NCBI RefSeq assembly: GCF_947494125.1
Contig: NZ_CANLTU010000003.1
Span: forward strand, 62,001 to 126,000
Direction: 5' to 3'
Source: an uncultured Tenacibaculum sp.
GTDB lineage: Bacteria > Bacteroidota > Bacteroidia > Flavobacteriales > Flavobacteriaceae
DNA length: 64,000 nucleotides
The translations under genes and the position numbers were made by a program. Below the pieces are notes generated by a model, which was given only the letters and a program-made list of their open reading frames with translations, ran no database searches and was not told the DNA's origin. Of this stretch, positions 16,855 to 26,782 are shown in pieces (position 1 is the stretch's first letter; the number at the start of each line of letters is the position of its first letter).

Positions 16855-17559
16855 ATGGAAAAATATCTAGATAAATTAATTGACAATAGAAATCTTAAAT
16901 TATGGGATGAGCTAAACGAAAAATTCGAGTTTATTTTAATAGAAAGTCCTGAACCTAACTATATGTCAAGACTAGATGGAGAAATTGCAACAATCTGCAT
17001 TTATGAAAATGACATTAACCCTGCGTATTTTACCCACGAATTGCTTCATATCTTTTTGAAATTTAAAGGTGTTCAAATTGTAAGCGATTTTTACTCAATA
17101 ATAGATAGCAATCCTGATATCCATTATTTCTTTTCAACTGACCTTAAAAGTCACGTAACAAACTGTTTAGAACATAATTTAATGTTACCAATATATTTAA
17201 GTTTAGGATTTGAAAACCATTATTTCATTAGTGATTACAAAGAAAGAAAAATGAATAACAAGTTAATGAGTTCATTGCAAGAAAGGTATAGAATTAATGG
17301 GACCTATGACAGAGAAGCAATTGACTTTTATATTGGAAAATTCTTTGCTATGAAAACTTGTAATAATAAATCTTTTAATTATTCTAAATACTACAATTCT
17401 TTTATAAAATTAGACAAAAAGTTATTTAAGACATTAAATGATTTTTGGAATGATTGGGAAACATATGACCTAAAAGATTCAAATGACAATTATGATGAAA
17501 TTTTAGAGTATTTTATTGAAGATTTGAATGATTGGCAAAACAAGAAAAATATTATTTAG
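16855..17559 (+). CDS. Putative zinc metallopeptidase-like protein
   Basis: A 234-residue protein from ATG 16855; a longer reading from 16783 would overlap the DUF4365 gene. FTHELLHIF gives an HExxH zinc motif near residue 63, preceded by GEIATICIYENDINPAYF as in minimal metallopeptidase folds. A third ligand is not certain. No signal peptide, so it is cytoplasmic. It lies between the DUF4365 and RES-like genes in one cassette; cleavage of a partner protein is possible but unproven. Confidence 0.6.
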   Translation: MEKYLDKLIDNRNLKLWDELNEKFEFILIESPEPNYMSRLDGEIATICIYENDINPAYFTHELLHIFLKFKGVQIVSDFYSIIDSNPDIHYFFSTDLKSHVTNCLEHNLMLPIYLSLGFENHYFISDYKERKMNNKLMSSLQERYRINGTYDREAIDFYIGKFFAMKTCNNKSFNYSKYYNSFIKLDKKLFKTLNDFWNDWETYDLKDSNDNYDEILEYFIEDLNDWQNKKNII

Positions 17560-17597
17560 AAAATCATTTCTTAACAAAGAATATAAAAATAAGATAA

Positions 17598-18437
17598 ATG
17601 TATAATCCCGAATTACTTGAAGAGTTAAAATCTCTTGACTTGTCACTTGAACCAGTTGAAGATATTAGAAGAATTTTGACAGAAATGTTTCAAGGAGGTA
17701 TTCCAATAATGAGAACAGATTATAATCACCCAAAGGAAATAGATAGAGCCGTAAATAATACGGAAGAAGAACCGACATTTAGTACTAAAGATAGAATTTC
17801 TTATAAGCCACAAGAATATAATAAAACACATTTAAGAGCTAGTACACCAGACAATACAATGTTTTATGCTTCAGTAATTCCCGAAGGAGAAATTAGTGCA
17901 GAAGAAATCACTAACGCAAGAATTGTTGGTGCGACAGAAGTAATAGATTTATTAAGAGAAAATACTGATGGAGAAAGATTGGTAACATTCGGAAAATGGC
18001 AAGTTCAAGATTTAATTTCAGTCATTACAATTTTTGACCCTAATAAAGACTACAACGTTCAATATATTAATGATGTCCGAGATAAATATAATGAGCAAAT
18101 ACTCTCTAAAGATGATACAGAAAAAAGGGATGAATTACTTGAGTTTTTAGCAGCCGAATTCTCTAAAAAAGTTGAGAATGGTGAAAATCATAATTATATG
18201 ATTAGTTCAATTTTCTCAGAACTTGTTGTAAATAATGGAGCCGATGGAGTTTTATACCCAAGTGTTCAAAGTGATGGAAGTGGTCTATGCCTTGCACTTC
18301 ATCCAAGAGTGATGGATAGACTCAAACTGACTAAGGTTTTGGAATGTAAATTAACTAAATCAGGAGATGAAGCCCTTTTAAATAACACAAGAAATTGTTT
18401 AGTTGAAGATGGCTCTGATACATTTGAATTAAATTAA
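17598..18437 (+). CDS. RES-like domain protein
   Basis: A 279-residue protein. HLRASTPDN...FYASV near residue 82 and SSIFSELVVNNGADGVLYPSV with GLCLALHPRVMDRLKL at about 205-245 follow the Arg, Glu and Ser pattern of RES toxins (NAD+-consuming, ADP-ribosyltransferase-like fold). The second RES-like gene of the array (38911-39756) shares the end block DGI/V-YPSV...LALxP. No Xre-family antitoxin is next to it, so the immunity partner, if any, must be another gene of the same cassette. Confidence 0.65.
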   Translation: MYNPELLEELKSLDLSLEPVEDIRRILTEMFQGGIPIMRTDYNHPKEIDRAVNNTEEEPTFSTKDRISYKPQEYNKTHLRASTPDNTMFYASVIPEGEISAEEITNARIVGATEVIDLLRENTDGERLVTFGKWQVQDLISVITIFDPNKDYNVQYINDVRDKYNEQILSKDDTEKRDELLEFLAAEFSKKVENGENHNYMISSIFSELVVNNGADGVLYPSVQSDGSGLCLALHPRVMDRLKLTKVLECKLTKSGDEALLNNTRNCLVEDGSDTFELN

Positions 18438-18444
18438 AAACATT

Positions 18445-18576
18445 GCCTAACACCGTATAAAATTAATTGCTGGTTTTAGCCTATTTACGAAAGTCCTCGC
18501 GGATTTTCTATTTGGTTTGTATTTGCTAAATTAGTTGCTTAAACCACGCAACTAATCTTATACAAACACGTTATTA
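18445..18576 (+). repeat. attC-like site
   Basis: GCCTAAC (18445) to GTTATTA (18570). Outer arms GTATAAAATTAATTGC and GCAACTAATCTTATAC pair at 14 of 16 bases. An inner hairpin TTAGTTGC/GCAACTAA lies towards the right end. Shared interior with the other sites of the array. Confidence 0.7.
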
Positions 18577-18605
18577 GTAGCCATTAACACAAAATACTTT
18601 TTGAA

Positions 18606-19085
18606 TTGAAACCAAAACTAATTGCAATTGGATATTGGAAAAGCATTTATGAACCTGAATTACCAGATCCAGCTAATTTTATTGATTTAAATTGGAATAC
18701 AAATGAAAAAAATATAGTTCTCCAACATTTAAAAAAGGGTAAACCAATTGCCCAATGGATGGGAACAAGTTGGTGTCGATATCGTTGTAAAGAAAATGAT
18801 ATGGGAGCAAGCTGTTTAACCGATGGGAAATATATTTATCCAGAAAAACTATCTCATTATATTAACAAACACAATGTAAGACTGCCTGATACCTTTATTA
18901 AACACATCCTTAATTATAAACCTCTGAATATACTAGCAGACTTGAACAATTATGATGTTGATTATGAGTTGTGGAGAAAAGAGTTAGGTTTTAATAATAC
19001 ACCAAATGTAAATACATATCTAGCGTTAACAGATGACGAAATTGAAAAGTTTAATGAGAGAAAAAAAGCTGATAACAACATATAA
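18606..19085 (+). CDS. Conserved cassette protein of unknown function
   Basis: A 159-residue protein, probably started by TTG 18606; no ATG fits the conserved opening PKLIAIGYWKS. The core WMGTSWCRYRC...GASCLTDGKYIYPEKLSHYI belongs to a widespread small family without a known role. Two Cys and several Trp suggest a compact fold. The final codons (ADNNI) overlap CTGATAAC at 19069-19076, which nearly matches the cassette start GTTATTAG, so the cassette end is present but the following attC is lost. Confidence 0.65.
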   Translation: MKPKLIAIGYWKSIYEPELPDPANFIDLNWNTNEKNIVLQHLKKGKPIAQWMGTSWCRYRCKENDMGASCLTDGKYIYPEKLSHYINKHNVRLPDTFIKHILNYKPLNILADLNNYDVDYELWRKELGFNNTPNVNTYLALTDDEIEKFNERKKADNNI

Positions 19086-19098
19086 AATGCATGTTTAA

Positions 19099-19206
19099 TT
19101 TAAATCCAAGAAAGGTTATGTTGGTTTTGGAGAAGCGATTAAAAACAATGAGGAAGTCTACAATAAAATATACCTTCAAGAACAGAAACAAAAACTGTTG
19201 AGTTAA
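19099..19206 (+). pseudogene. C-terminal gene fragment after a broken cassette end
   Basis: An open frame without a start, FKSKKGYVGFGEAI... to TAA 19204. It begins where the attC of the previous cassette should continue. It looks like the tail of a lost gene joined by recombination; the family is not recognised. Confidence 0.4.
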
Positions 19207-19243
19207 TTAACTTTTAGATAAGCAGCATAGATAACTAAATTAA

Positions 19244-19271
19244 AAAAGACAGCTAAATTAGCTGTCTTTTT
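19244..19271. terminator. Bidirectional terminator
   Basis: AAAAGACAGCTAA / TTAGCTGTCTTTTT hairpin with T-runs on both strands, between the cassette remnant and the minus-strand gene at 19301. Confidence 0.8.
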
Positions 19272-19300
19272 ATTTGAAATTGATATGATTAGTTGTTTGT

Positions 19301-19480
19301 TTAATCAAATCCATCTCCAGGGGAATCGGGGCTTTGTGCTTGTGCTTTAAGGGGATTCAATAGCACATAAGTTCCCAATGCTGTTAAAGCTGTATACTTA
19401 CCGTAGTTGCCTATTTTTTTTAATGCTTCTTTTCTTGTAATGCTTTCTTCTGTAGTTTTTATACTTTTTTTCATCGTCAT
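19301..19480 (-). CDS. Small protein downstream of a T9SS cargo gene
   Basis: ATG 19480 (or 19474) to TAA 19301, 59 residues: a basic start, TRKEALKKIGNYGKY, a hydrophobic stretch TALTALGTYVLLNP and an acidic proline-rich end QSPDSPGDGFD. Such short proteins with a KKIGxYGKYTALT motif are common next to T9SS cargo genes in Bacteroidota. It is probably membrane-inserted or exported; function unknown. Only seven bases separate it from the stop of the large gene upstream. Confidence 0.6.
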   Translation of the reverse strand: MTMKKSIKTTEESITRKEALKKIGNYGKYTALTALGTYVLLNPLKAQAQSPDSPGDGFD

Positions 19481-19487
19481 CTTTCTC

Positions 19488-22400
19488 TTAGTTTAGTATA
19501 ATCTTCTTTGTTTTATTTCCTTGTGCAGTTCTTACTTGTACTATATACACTCCTGTTGGTTGCTTTTGTAGGGCTATTGTATACTTTTCTTTCCCTTCTA
19601 TTGTTTGGGTAAATAACTTAGCTCCTTGCAGGCTATATAAGCTTAAACTTGCCTTTTCTTTGGTAATACCTTCTACTATAATTTTGTTATTTGTTAGGGT
19701 GTATATTTTAATAGCATCTTCTCCAACTATTGCATCTATTTTATTGCTTCTTGTATGTAAATAAAAGCGACCTACTCCAGTTATAGCTTCTGTTAATGTT
19801 AGTGTTTGGTTAGTTGTAGCTGTTAATTTTGTTAGGGTATTTTTTTCTTTATCTTCTAAATATACCTCAACTCCTTCTGGTAGGTTTGTAGGTTGTATGG
19901 CTATGCTTATTTCTTCTCCTGCCTTCGCTTTTATTCCTACGGGTATTACCATGGCTGCTATTTTACTTTTTGGCACCGATTGGTAGGTGAAGTATTGCGT
20001 TGTTGTATTATCTGCCAATTGGGTATATACATCAAGGCTTGCTCCGTTAAAGTTTCCAATATCATAACCTGGGTCTAAGCCTACTGTTGCATTGTCTCTA
20101 TAGGCTATGGTTGTTTTTACCGACTTTTTATTTGCACTTACTACTAAGTTTATTGTTGGCATAGGCTGTGCTTTACCAAATGTTCCGCCTATTACTGGGG
20201 CTGTACTTCTCTGCCCTGCTGTAAATGTTATGTTACTTGCTCCTGCAGCTGTTTTTACTAAAAACCCTTGTCCAGGTGCTATGCTTGTTGCTCCGTCTAA
20301 CAATGTTTTTGCTACATATTTTTCTTGTGCGTTGTCCCATTGGTATATTCCCATATAGGCTGGATCTAATTTACTCGTATTGGTAGTAATTATATTATTT
20401 CCTCCATTTTCATTTACTGGTAAATAAGTAGTGTATGGGTTTCCTATAGCATTCCATGCTGATGGATCTACCGCTTTTATGGTATTTTCTGTGGTTATGG
20501 TTCCTGTAAATGTTACAGCTCCATCGGTTGCTCTTGAGATTGCATAACTTCTTCCTTTTTCAAAAGTAATTGTATTTGCTGCTAAATCATCAACTGTATA
20601 ATACACCCACTTTGCTCCTGCGGCATTACTATCATTATAATATGCTACTGCATATCGGTTTGGTGTTACAGTAGTATTCTTTCTAATATTATTTTCTGGA
20701 TTTTCAACAAAGTCTTTTATACTTTGTCCTTCTACAGGTGCAGATACTGTACTCCACTTATTCGCTAATAAGCCTCCTCTTTCATATGTTATTTGCCCGT
20801 TTGCTGTTCCTTCTACTAATAAACTCGCACTTTTTGAAGCTGTAGATGTCATTGTAAATGTTCCCGAATTACTAAAGTCTCCATCTACTTTTACTGATCC
20901 ATTCTCTGAAATGTCAAATGAAGAGTATTCTGCTACTCTAAGATCATTTATTTGTTCTGAAGAAGTTAATCTAGGAGTATTTGTTCTATAAGGAATAATA
21001 ACATTACTTGTAGTTTGTGGTGCTGTATTACCCACCCAGTTATTAGTTTCATTCCAATTATCGTCATTAGTTCCTAACCAAACTGTTGAGTTACAATTTT
21101 CGCTAAAATTTGCGGTTGCATCTTTTTCCCAAGTTGCTAAATACGCCGCTACAGCATCGTCAACCTCAATACATGTTAAACTTGCATTTCCTTTAACGAA
21201 AAAATTTGTTATTAGATTGTTATTCCCATTTCTAACATCTAATGATACCAATACATTTTGATGTGCTGCTAATTCTTCTAATTGTGTACATGCGGTTACA
21301 TCTAAAGTTGCAAGTCTGTTTTTACCAACTCTTAATTTTTTTAAGTTTGGATTGTTTTCTACAATTAAATCTGTTATCGAATTTGATCTTAACTCTACTT
21401 CCTCTAAGGCTAAATATCCTGATAAATCTAATAAAGTAAAATCATTTTCTGCTGCATCTAAAACTTTTAAACTCGTATTGCTACTTAAGTCTAATGAAGT
21501 TAAATCGTTATAATCAGCATTTAACGATTCTAATGCTGTAAACCCTTCTATACCTGTTAAATCTGAAATATTTAGACTACTAATATCTAATGAGGTAACC
21601 TTTTCTATTTTAGTTGTAGCCACTTGATTATCATTAGCTATTCCATTCCCCATACTTGTTGGGTCTCCAACTGCTACAGTAGTATTATTAACATCGTGGG
21701 TTTCTAAATAATTTTCAAAATTATCGTCTGGAACATAAGTCCAATTACAATCTTCTCCAAATCCTGTCGCATTATCTTTATCCCAACTATTTAAATAACT
21801 AGCTGAAGAATCATCTACTTGTATACATACAAGGTTTGGATTACCTGTAGCATACATTTCGTCAATACTACTCGTATTTCCACTTTTGAAATTTAAAGAA
21901 GTTAAATTACTATTGTTCTTACATTCTACATATTCTAAATCTGTACTACTACTAAAATCTAGAGTATTAATACCTGTATTATTAATATATACCTCAAGTA
22001 GTTTTGAATTACTTGATAAATTTAATGTAGTTAATAAAGTATTATTATCTACTCCAATATCTTCAAGTTTAACATTGTTAGATACCTCTAAAGAAGTAAG
22101 TGTTGGAGTATTCTCTATAAATAGATCCGTTAAATTAATAAGACTGCTAATATCTATTGATACAAACTCATTTCCGCCACAACTTAAGGTTTCTAAAAGT
22201 GTATTATTGGCTACATTTATAGTTGATAACGAATTATCTGAACAATACAATCTTATTAAATTAATGTTGTTCGTTACATCTAATGTATTTAGTAAGTTTT
22301 CTCTAACTCTTATGTCTGTAAGTAATGTATTTGCACTTACATCTAAATTGTTTAAATTATTATTAGAAATGTATAAACTTTTTAATTTTAAGTTAGAACT

Positions 22401-24773
22401 TAAATCTATAGAGGTTAAATTATTTTCTCTAAGCACTAATCTTTCAATAGACGTTAAACCTGAAACATTAATACTACTAAGCCCCATTGAGTAACAATTT
22501 ATTTCTCTTAGTTTTGTATTAGCTGTTAAATTTAAACTTGAAACCGTATTCCCAAATGTTGATAATACTTCCAAACTCTCAAAACCTTCTAATGCTGTAA
22601 AGTCTGCAATCCCTTGGTTTGAAATGTTTAAGTTTTTTATTCCTTGTATCTTCTCTGTACCTACATACTTATCATTTGCAATACCGTTACCCATACTTGT
22701 TGGATCTCCAATAGCAACAACACCTCCATAATCTGTATGTGTTTCTAAATAGGCTTCAAAATTAGCATCGGGAACAGAAGTACTATTACAAAATGTATTA
22801 AAAATTGTTTGATTGTCTTTTTTGCTAAAATTAGCATTTGCATATGTTGGATCGTCTACTGAAACACAAGTAAGACCTGGATTGTTTCTTATATCGAAAT
22901 CTCCCGAATCTAAATTTGTATTGTTTCCATTTCTAACGTTTAAATAAGTTAGTTGATTGTTAAAACAAGATAAATCTTCTAAAACTGTATTTTTAGATAC
23001 ATCTAAACTCGTAATCTGATTATCCTCTGCATACAACTCTTTTAATTTTACATTGGCATTTATATCTAAACTTGTAAGTGAATTTTCATACACTTGCAAT
23101 GACTCTAGTTCTGGATTTTTAGAAACATCAATACTTGTTAGTTGTGTATCTACACAGTCAAGACTCTGTAACAAAATATTTTGTGTTACATCTATACTTC
23201 CTAATGGGTTATTATAACAAGATAAGTTTATAAGAGCGGTATTATTTCTAACATCTAAACTATTAAGTTGATTCTGGCTGCAACTTATTTTTTTTAGAGC
23301 TGTATTGAGTGATACATCTAAATTGGTAAGATTGTTTTTCGTAATATGTAATTCCGTTAATAATGTGTTATTAGACACATCTAAATTGGTAAGATTATTC
23401 TTACTAAGATTTAATGTTTCTAATGCATTGTTTTTTGAAAGATCTATGTTTGAAACTCCATTATCGAAAATACTTAAATTTTGTAAAGACACAAACCCCT
23501 CTATACCAGTTACATCTGTAATACTTAATGTAGACATAGTAAGTACTAGTACATCTTTAATTTTTGCTGTAATAACATAATCATCATTTATTTTCCCATT
23601 CCCCATACTTGTAGCATCTCCTACAGGCACAACATTTCCATCGGCATCATGCGTTTCTAAATAGTTTTCAAAATTATCATCTGGTACATAAGTCCAATTG
23701 CAATCTTCATTAAATGAAGTGCCAGAATCTATATTCCATAAAGCAAGACTAGAGAGTGAAGCATCGTCTATAGTAATACATTTAAGATTGTAATTAGCAA
23801 TAGCATTAAAGGATTGAATTATACCATTGTTCCCATTTCTAAAGTCGAAAGTGGTTAAATCATTATCATTCACATTTACTTTAAGCAAATTTGTATTTGC
23901 AGTTAAATCTAATGTGGTTAGTTCATTTGAGATTAAGTATAGTTCTGTTAAAGCGGTATTAGAAGAAAGATCTATTGCTGAAATATCATTTGAATTTGCA
24001 TTTAAAACACTTAAATTTTGAAATAATTCTATTCCTACAATACTGGTTACACTTTGATTAGAGATATCTAACGTTGTCGTTTCTTCAATTCTTACGGTAT
24101 ACACGTAGTTATCTCCTATAATCCCGTTTCCAATGTTATTGTTCTCTAAAATAGCTTCAAAAGAAGTATCGGTAATAGAAGTCAATCCACAATTTTCATC
24201 AAACGAAGTAGTAGCATCTACAGTCCATAATGTTAAATATAAAGCACTTGCATCATCTACATTAAAACAATAAAGTTGGTAATTGGCTATAGCTTTAAGG
24301 CTTTTAACTATTGCATTATTTCCATTTCTAAAATCTAAAGAAATTAAATCGTTATCCGATACATCAATACGTTCAAGTTTAGTATTGTCTTTTAAACTTA
24401 AATTAACTAAGCTATTTGATACTGCATAAAACTCAAGTAATTCAATGTTTCCAGATAAATCTATCGATGTAACATCATTAGAATTCAAGTTTAAGATTTG
24501 TAAATTTTCAAAAGCTTCAATACCCGTCATATCAACAATACCTTTATTAGATATGTTTAACGATGCAATATTTTCAATTCTAGCTGTAGTAACATACTTA
24601 TCATTAGCAACTCCATTTCCCATACTTGTAGCAGCTCCCAAAGCAACTACATTTCCATCTGCATCATGGGTTTCTAAATAGTTTTCAAAATTGGCATCTA
24701 AAACCTGTGTTTCTTGAGCAAAAGAAATATTATAAAATAATGTGAAAAGAAGTACTAGTAACTTTGTTCTCAT
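19488..24773 (-). CDS. Large secreted leucine-rich repeat protein, T9SS cargo
   Basis: About 1761 residues from ATG 24773, chosen because MRTKLLVLLFTLFYNISFAQ is a clean signal peptide; the frame stays open to 24887 without one. Five modules each open with a PDxNFExYLETHDADG-like element and a TSMGNGxxND block. Each is followed by Bacteroidota-type leucine-rich repeats (NxLTxLDVSxNTxL). The modules start near residues 20, 210, 380, 660 and 1030. Next are a beta-rich region and a C-terminal type A sorting domain ending in NKTKKIILN. It is exported by Sec and T9SS and held on or released from the surface; adhesion is a likely role. GC bias and style match the host. Confidence 0.9.
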   Translation of the reverse strand: MRTKLLVLLFTLFYNISFAQETQVLDANFENYLETHDADGNVVALGAATSMGNGVANDKYVTTARIENIASLNISNKGIVDMTGIEAFENLQILNLNSNDVTSIDLSGNIELLEFYAVSNSLVNLSLKDNTKLERIDVSDNDLISLDFRNGNNAIVKSLKAIANYQLYCFNVDDASALYLTLWTVDATTSFDENCGLTSITDTSFEAILENNNIGNGIIGDNYVYTVRIEETTTLDISNQSVTSIVGIELFQNLSVLNANSNDISAIDLSSNTALTELYLISNELTTLDLTANTNLLKVNVNDNDLTTFDFRNGNNGIIQSFNAIANYNLKCITIDDASLSSLALWNIDSGTSFNEDCNWTYVPDDNFENYLETHDADGNVVPVGDATSMGNGKINDDYVITAKIKDVLVLTMSTLSITDVTGIEGFVSLQNLSIFDNGVSNIDLSKNNALETLNLSKNNLTNLDVSNNTLLTELHITKNNLTNLDVSLNTALKKISCSQNQLNSLDVRNNTALINLSCYNNPLGSIDVTQNILLQSLDCVDTQLTSIDVSKNPELESLQVYENSLTSLDINANVKLKELYAEDNQITSLDVSKNTVLEDLSCFNNQLTYLNVRNGNNTNLDSGDFDIRNNPGLTCVSVDDPTYANANFSKKDNQTIFNTFCNSTSVPDANFEAYLETHTDYGGVVAIGDPTSMGNGIANDKYVGTEKIQGIKNLNISNQGIADFTALEGFESLEVLSTFGNTVSSLNLTANTKLREINCYSMGLSSINVSGLTSIERLVLRENNLTSIDLSSNLKLKSLYISNNNLNNLDVSANTLLTDIRVRENLLNTLDVTNNINLIRLYCSDNSLSTINVANNTLLETLSCGGNEFVSIDISSLINLTDLFIENTPTLTSLEVSNNVKLEDIGVDNNTLLTTLNLSSNSKLLEVYINNTGINTLDFSSSTDLEYVECKNNSNLTSLNFKSGNTSSIDEMYATGNPNLVCIQVDDSSASYLNSWDKDNATGFGEDCNWTYVPDDNFENYLETHDVNNTTVAVGDPTSMGNGIANDNQVATTKIEKVTSLDISSLNISDLTGIEGFTALESLNADYNDLTSLDLSSNTSLKVLDAAENDFTLLDLSGYLALEEVELRSNSITDLIVENNPNLKKLRVGKNRLATLDVTACTQLEELAAHQNVLVSLDVRNGNNNLITNFFVKGNASLTCIEVDDAVAAYLATWEKDATANFSENCNSTVWLGTNDDNWNETNNWVGNTAPQTTSNVIIPYRTNTPRLTSSEQINDLRVAEYSSFDISENGSVKVDGDFSNSGTFTMTSTASKSASLLVEGTANGQITYERGGLLANKWSTVSAPVEGQSIKDFVENPENNIRKNTTVTPNRYAVAYYNDSNAAGAKWVYYTVDDLAANTITFEKGRSYAISRATDGAVTFTGTITTENTIKAVDPSAWNAIGNPYTTYLPVNENGGNNIITTNTSKLDPAYMGIYQWDNAQEKYVAKTLLDGATSIAPGQGFLVKTAAGASNITFTAGQRSTAPVIGGTFGKAQPMPTINLVVSANKKSVKTTIAYRDNATVGLDPGYDIGNFNGASLDVYTQLADNTTTQYFTYQSVPKSKIAAMVIPVGIKAKAGEEISIAIQPTNLPEGVEVYLEDKEKNTLTKLTATTNQTLTLTEAITGVGRFYLHTRSNKIDAIVGEDAIKIYTLTNNKIIVEGITKEKASLSLYSLQGAKLFTQTIEGKEKYTIALQKQPTGVYIVQVRTAQGNKTKKIILN

Positions 24774-24925
24774 TGAATTTGACTTTTTAGAAATAAAAGT
24801 CAAAGAAATAAAATTACTGCTATAATCCCTTATATATATACCGGACAAAAAACGGACAAAACTGCCCTTAAACACAGCAACAATCACATTTTCAACACCT
24901 TAAAGAAAAGCATGTTTTTTATGCT

Positions 24926-26782
24926 TTAAGAAACTTCTAAATATTTAAGAATCGACTCTCCTTTAGGCGCATTTAATTTTTTACGCAATCTAGACCTACT
25001 TCTAGTTACACTATCGTTAGATATTGCTAACATACTTGCTATTTCATTTGTATCTAAATACAATTTTTCCATGGCAATTAATCGCTCTTCAGATTTGGTA
25101 AGCTCAAACCCTTTGTTTTTTATACTTGCAAAAAAATTGGGGTACACTGTTTTAAACTTTTCTTTAAAAGTATACCAATCATCATTGGTAAGAATTTTTA
25201 TCGCGGTTAAATCTTGAAGTTGTTCAACAGATTCTTGCTCCCCTATTTTTTCTTTTAAATTTTCTAGCTCTTTAGTTAGCGTTTCTTGTGTTTTACTTTT
25301 TTCTATTAGTTGCTTAGTAAACTCTTCTAATTCTTTTTTGCTTTTTTCTATCTTAAAAGATAAAGCGACTCTTTTTTGCTTGCCTTTTTTCCATATATAA
25401 AATGAAATAAATATTGATAGTAATAGGATTGCAATTAACAGCGTCCACAAAAACCTACGCTTGTTTTTTTCAATCTCTTTATCTTTTTCTAATAATTTTA
25501 TTTCCGATTGCTTTTTATAAATCTCATTGTCTTTTCGTTCTGTTTCAAACGCAGATTGGTAATACAAAAAAGTATTTGTTTTTATATCATTTTCTATAGA
25601 CTCTTTAGCTTCTATGTATTTTGTATAATGTTTATACGCTTCTTTATAGTTAAGCTCTTTTGCATATAATTCGGCTAAATCATTTTCGGCTCTTACATAT
25701 AAATCTTCATCACTAATTTTCCCTTTTTTAAGTACTACTTTTTTTAGTACTTCACGGGCTTTCGTATATTCTCCAGATTTTTTATAATATCTTGCTTTGT
25801 GCAATAATAAATCTGAGTTGTAATATTCAGGAGCGTCTGTTAATGCAATCTGTTGCTCAGCTGTATTTAAACACTCTTTAGCCTTTGCTAACTCATTTTT
25901 ATTTAAATAATATTTTACATTAGCTAAGCCTACATACATTTTTAATCGAGCTTTGTTAACCTTATGGTTAATACTATCTGTATAATACTGTGCAGAATCT
26001 ATATGCTTCTTCCCAATTTCAAACTCTTTTTTACTAAAATAATCGTTTCCTAGTTGCACATGTACTGTACTAACACCAGAATAGTTCTTCCCTTTAAAAA
26101 AACCTTTTAATGTTTTTTTTCTTTCAGAAATTGCTTTATCATAAAATTTATTTTTCCCGTATAAATTGGATAGGTCTGATAAAACATAACTTGCATATAC
26201 TCCATCTCCTAACAAATCGTATAATTTATAAGCTTCTTCATATCTATTTATCGAAGTAAGAAAGTCTTTTAAATTTGTATACACTTGTCCTCCATAAAAA
26301 CGGGCATCTGCCGCATAAATAGAATCTCCTGTTGCTAAAAATAGTTCTGCTGAGGTATCGTAATCTTTTGAAGCTTTTTCTAGCATTTCTTTATTAAAAT
26401 AAGCAGCTGCTCTTTTTAATAATAAATGTGCCTCTGATTTTTTTGTAGTAAACTTCTCTTTATTTTGTAACATCTCTTCTACTACATAAATAGCAGAATC
26501 TGGTTGACGGCCATATATATGGCTCTGTGCTATGAATCTTGTTTTAGAAGCTGCTAAATCATAGTTATTTTGCTTTTTGGCTAAAGCTATTAAACGATCT
26601 AAATACGCTCTTTGTTTTGGATGATTAGATCGTATCATAACCTTTGTAAGCGTATCTAAAATCTTCAAACTTATTTCTTCGTTTTTAGATTCTTTTAGTT
26701 GTTCCTGTAGTTTTTCAATTTTATTTTGAGAAAAACCGATGGTAGTAATCATTAAGATGAAAGAGAAAAGATACTTTTTCAT
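24926..26782 (-). CDS. TPR transmembrane HTH regulator
   Basis: A 618-residue protein: signal peptide MKKYLFSFILMITTIGFSQ, about eight TPR repeats (35-390) in the periplasm, one membrane helix RFLWTLLIAILLLSIFISFYIW near 450, a coiled coil (470-520) and a cytoplasmic LuxR-like helix-turn-helix (LTKSEERLIAMEKLYLDTNEIASMLAISNDSVTRSRSRL, about 555-595). This layout is a Bacteroidota one-component regulator that reads an envelope signal. It lies upstream of the secreted LRR gene on the same strand, with 152 bases between, and may control it. Confidence 0.85.
   Translation of the reverse strand: MKKYLFSFILMITTIGFSQNKIEKLQEQLKESKNEEISLKILDTLTKVMIRSNHPKQRAYLDRLIALAKKQNNYDLAASKTRFIAQSHIYGRQPDSAIYVVEEMLQNKEKFTTKKSEAHLLLKRAAAYFNKEMLEKASKDYDTSAELFLATGDSIYAADARFYGGQVYTNLKDFLTSINRYEEAYKLYDLLGDGVYASYVLSDLSNLYGKNKFYDKAISERKKTLKGFFKGKNYSGVSTVHVQLGNDYFSKKEFEIGKKHIDSAQYYTDSINHKVNKARLKMYVGLANVKYYLNKNELAKAKECLNTAEQQIALTDAPEYYNSDLLLHKARYYKKSGEYTKAREVLKKVVLKKGKISDEDLYVRAENDLAELYAKELNYKEAYKHYTKYIEAKESIENDIKTNTFLYYQSAFETERKDNEIYKKQSEIKLLEKDKEIEKNKRRFLWTLLIAILLLSIFISFYIWKKGKQKRVALSFKIEKSKKELEEFTKQLIEKSKTQETLTKELENLKEKIGEQESVEQLQDLTAIKILTNDDWYTFKEKFKTVYPNFFASIKNKGFELTKSEERLIAMEKLYLDTNEIASMLAISNDSVTRSRSRLRKKLNAPKGESILKYLEVS

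Noticed and set aside
22000..22494. Long plus-strand ORFs opposite the LRR gene
   Set aside because: They are antisense shadows caused by the repeated codon pattern of the leucine-rich repeats.
24774..24887. N-terminal extension of the large LRR protein
   Set aside because: The 38 extra residues precede a clean signal peptide starting at ATG 24773, which T9SS export needs at the N-terminus.
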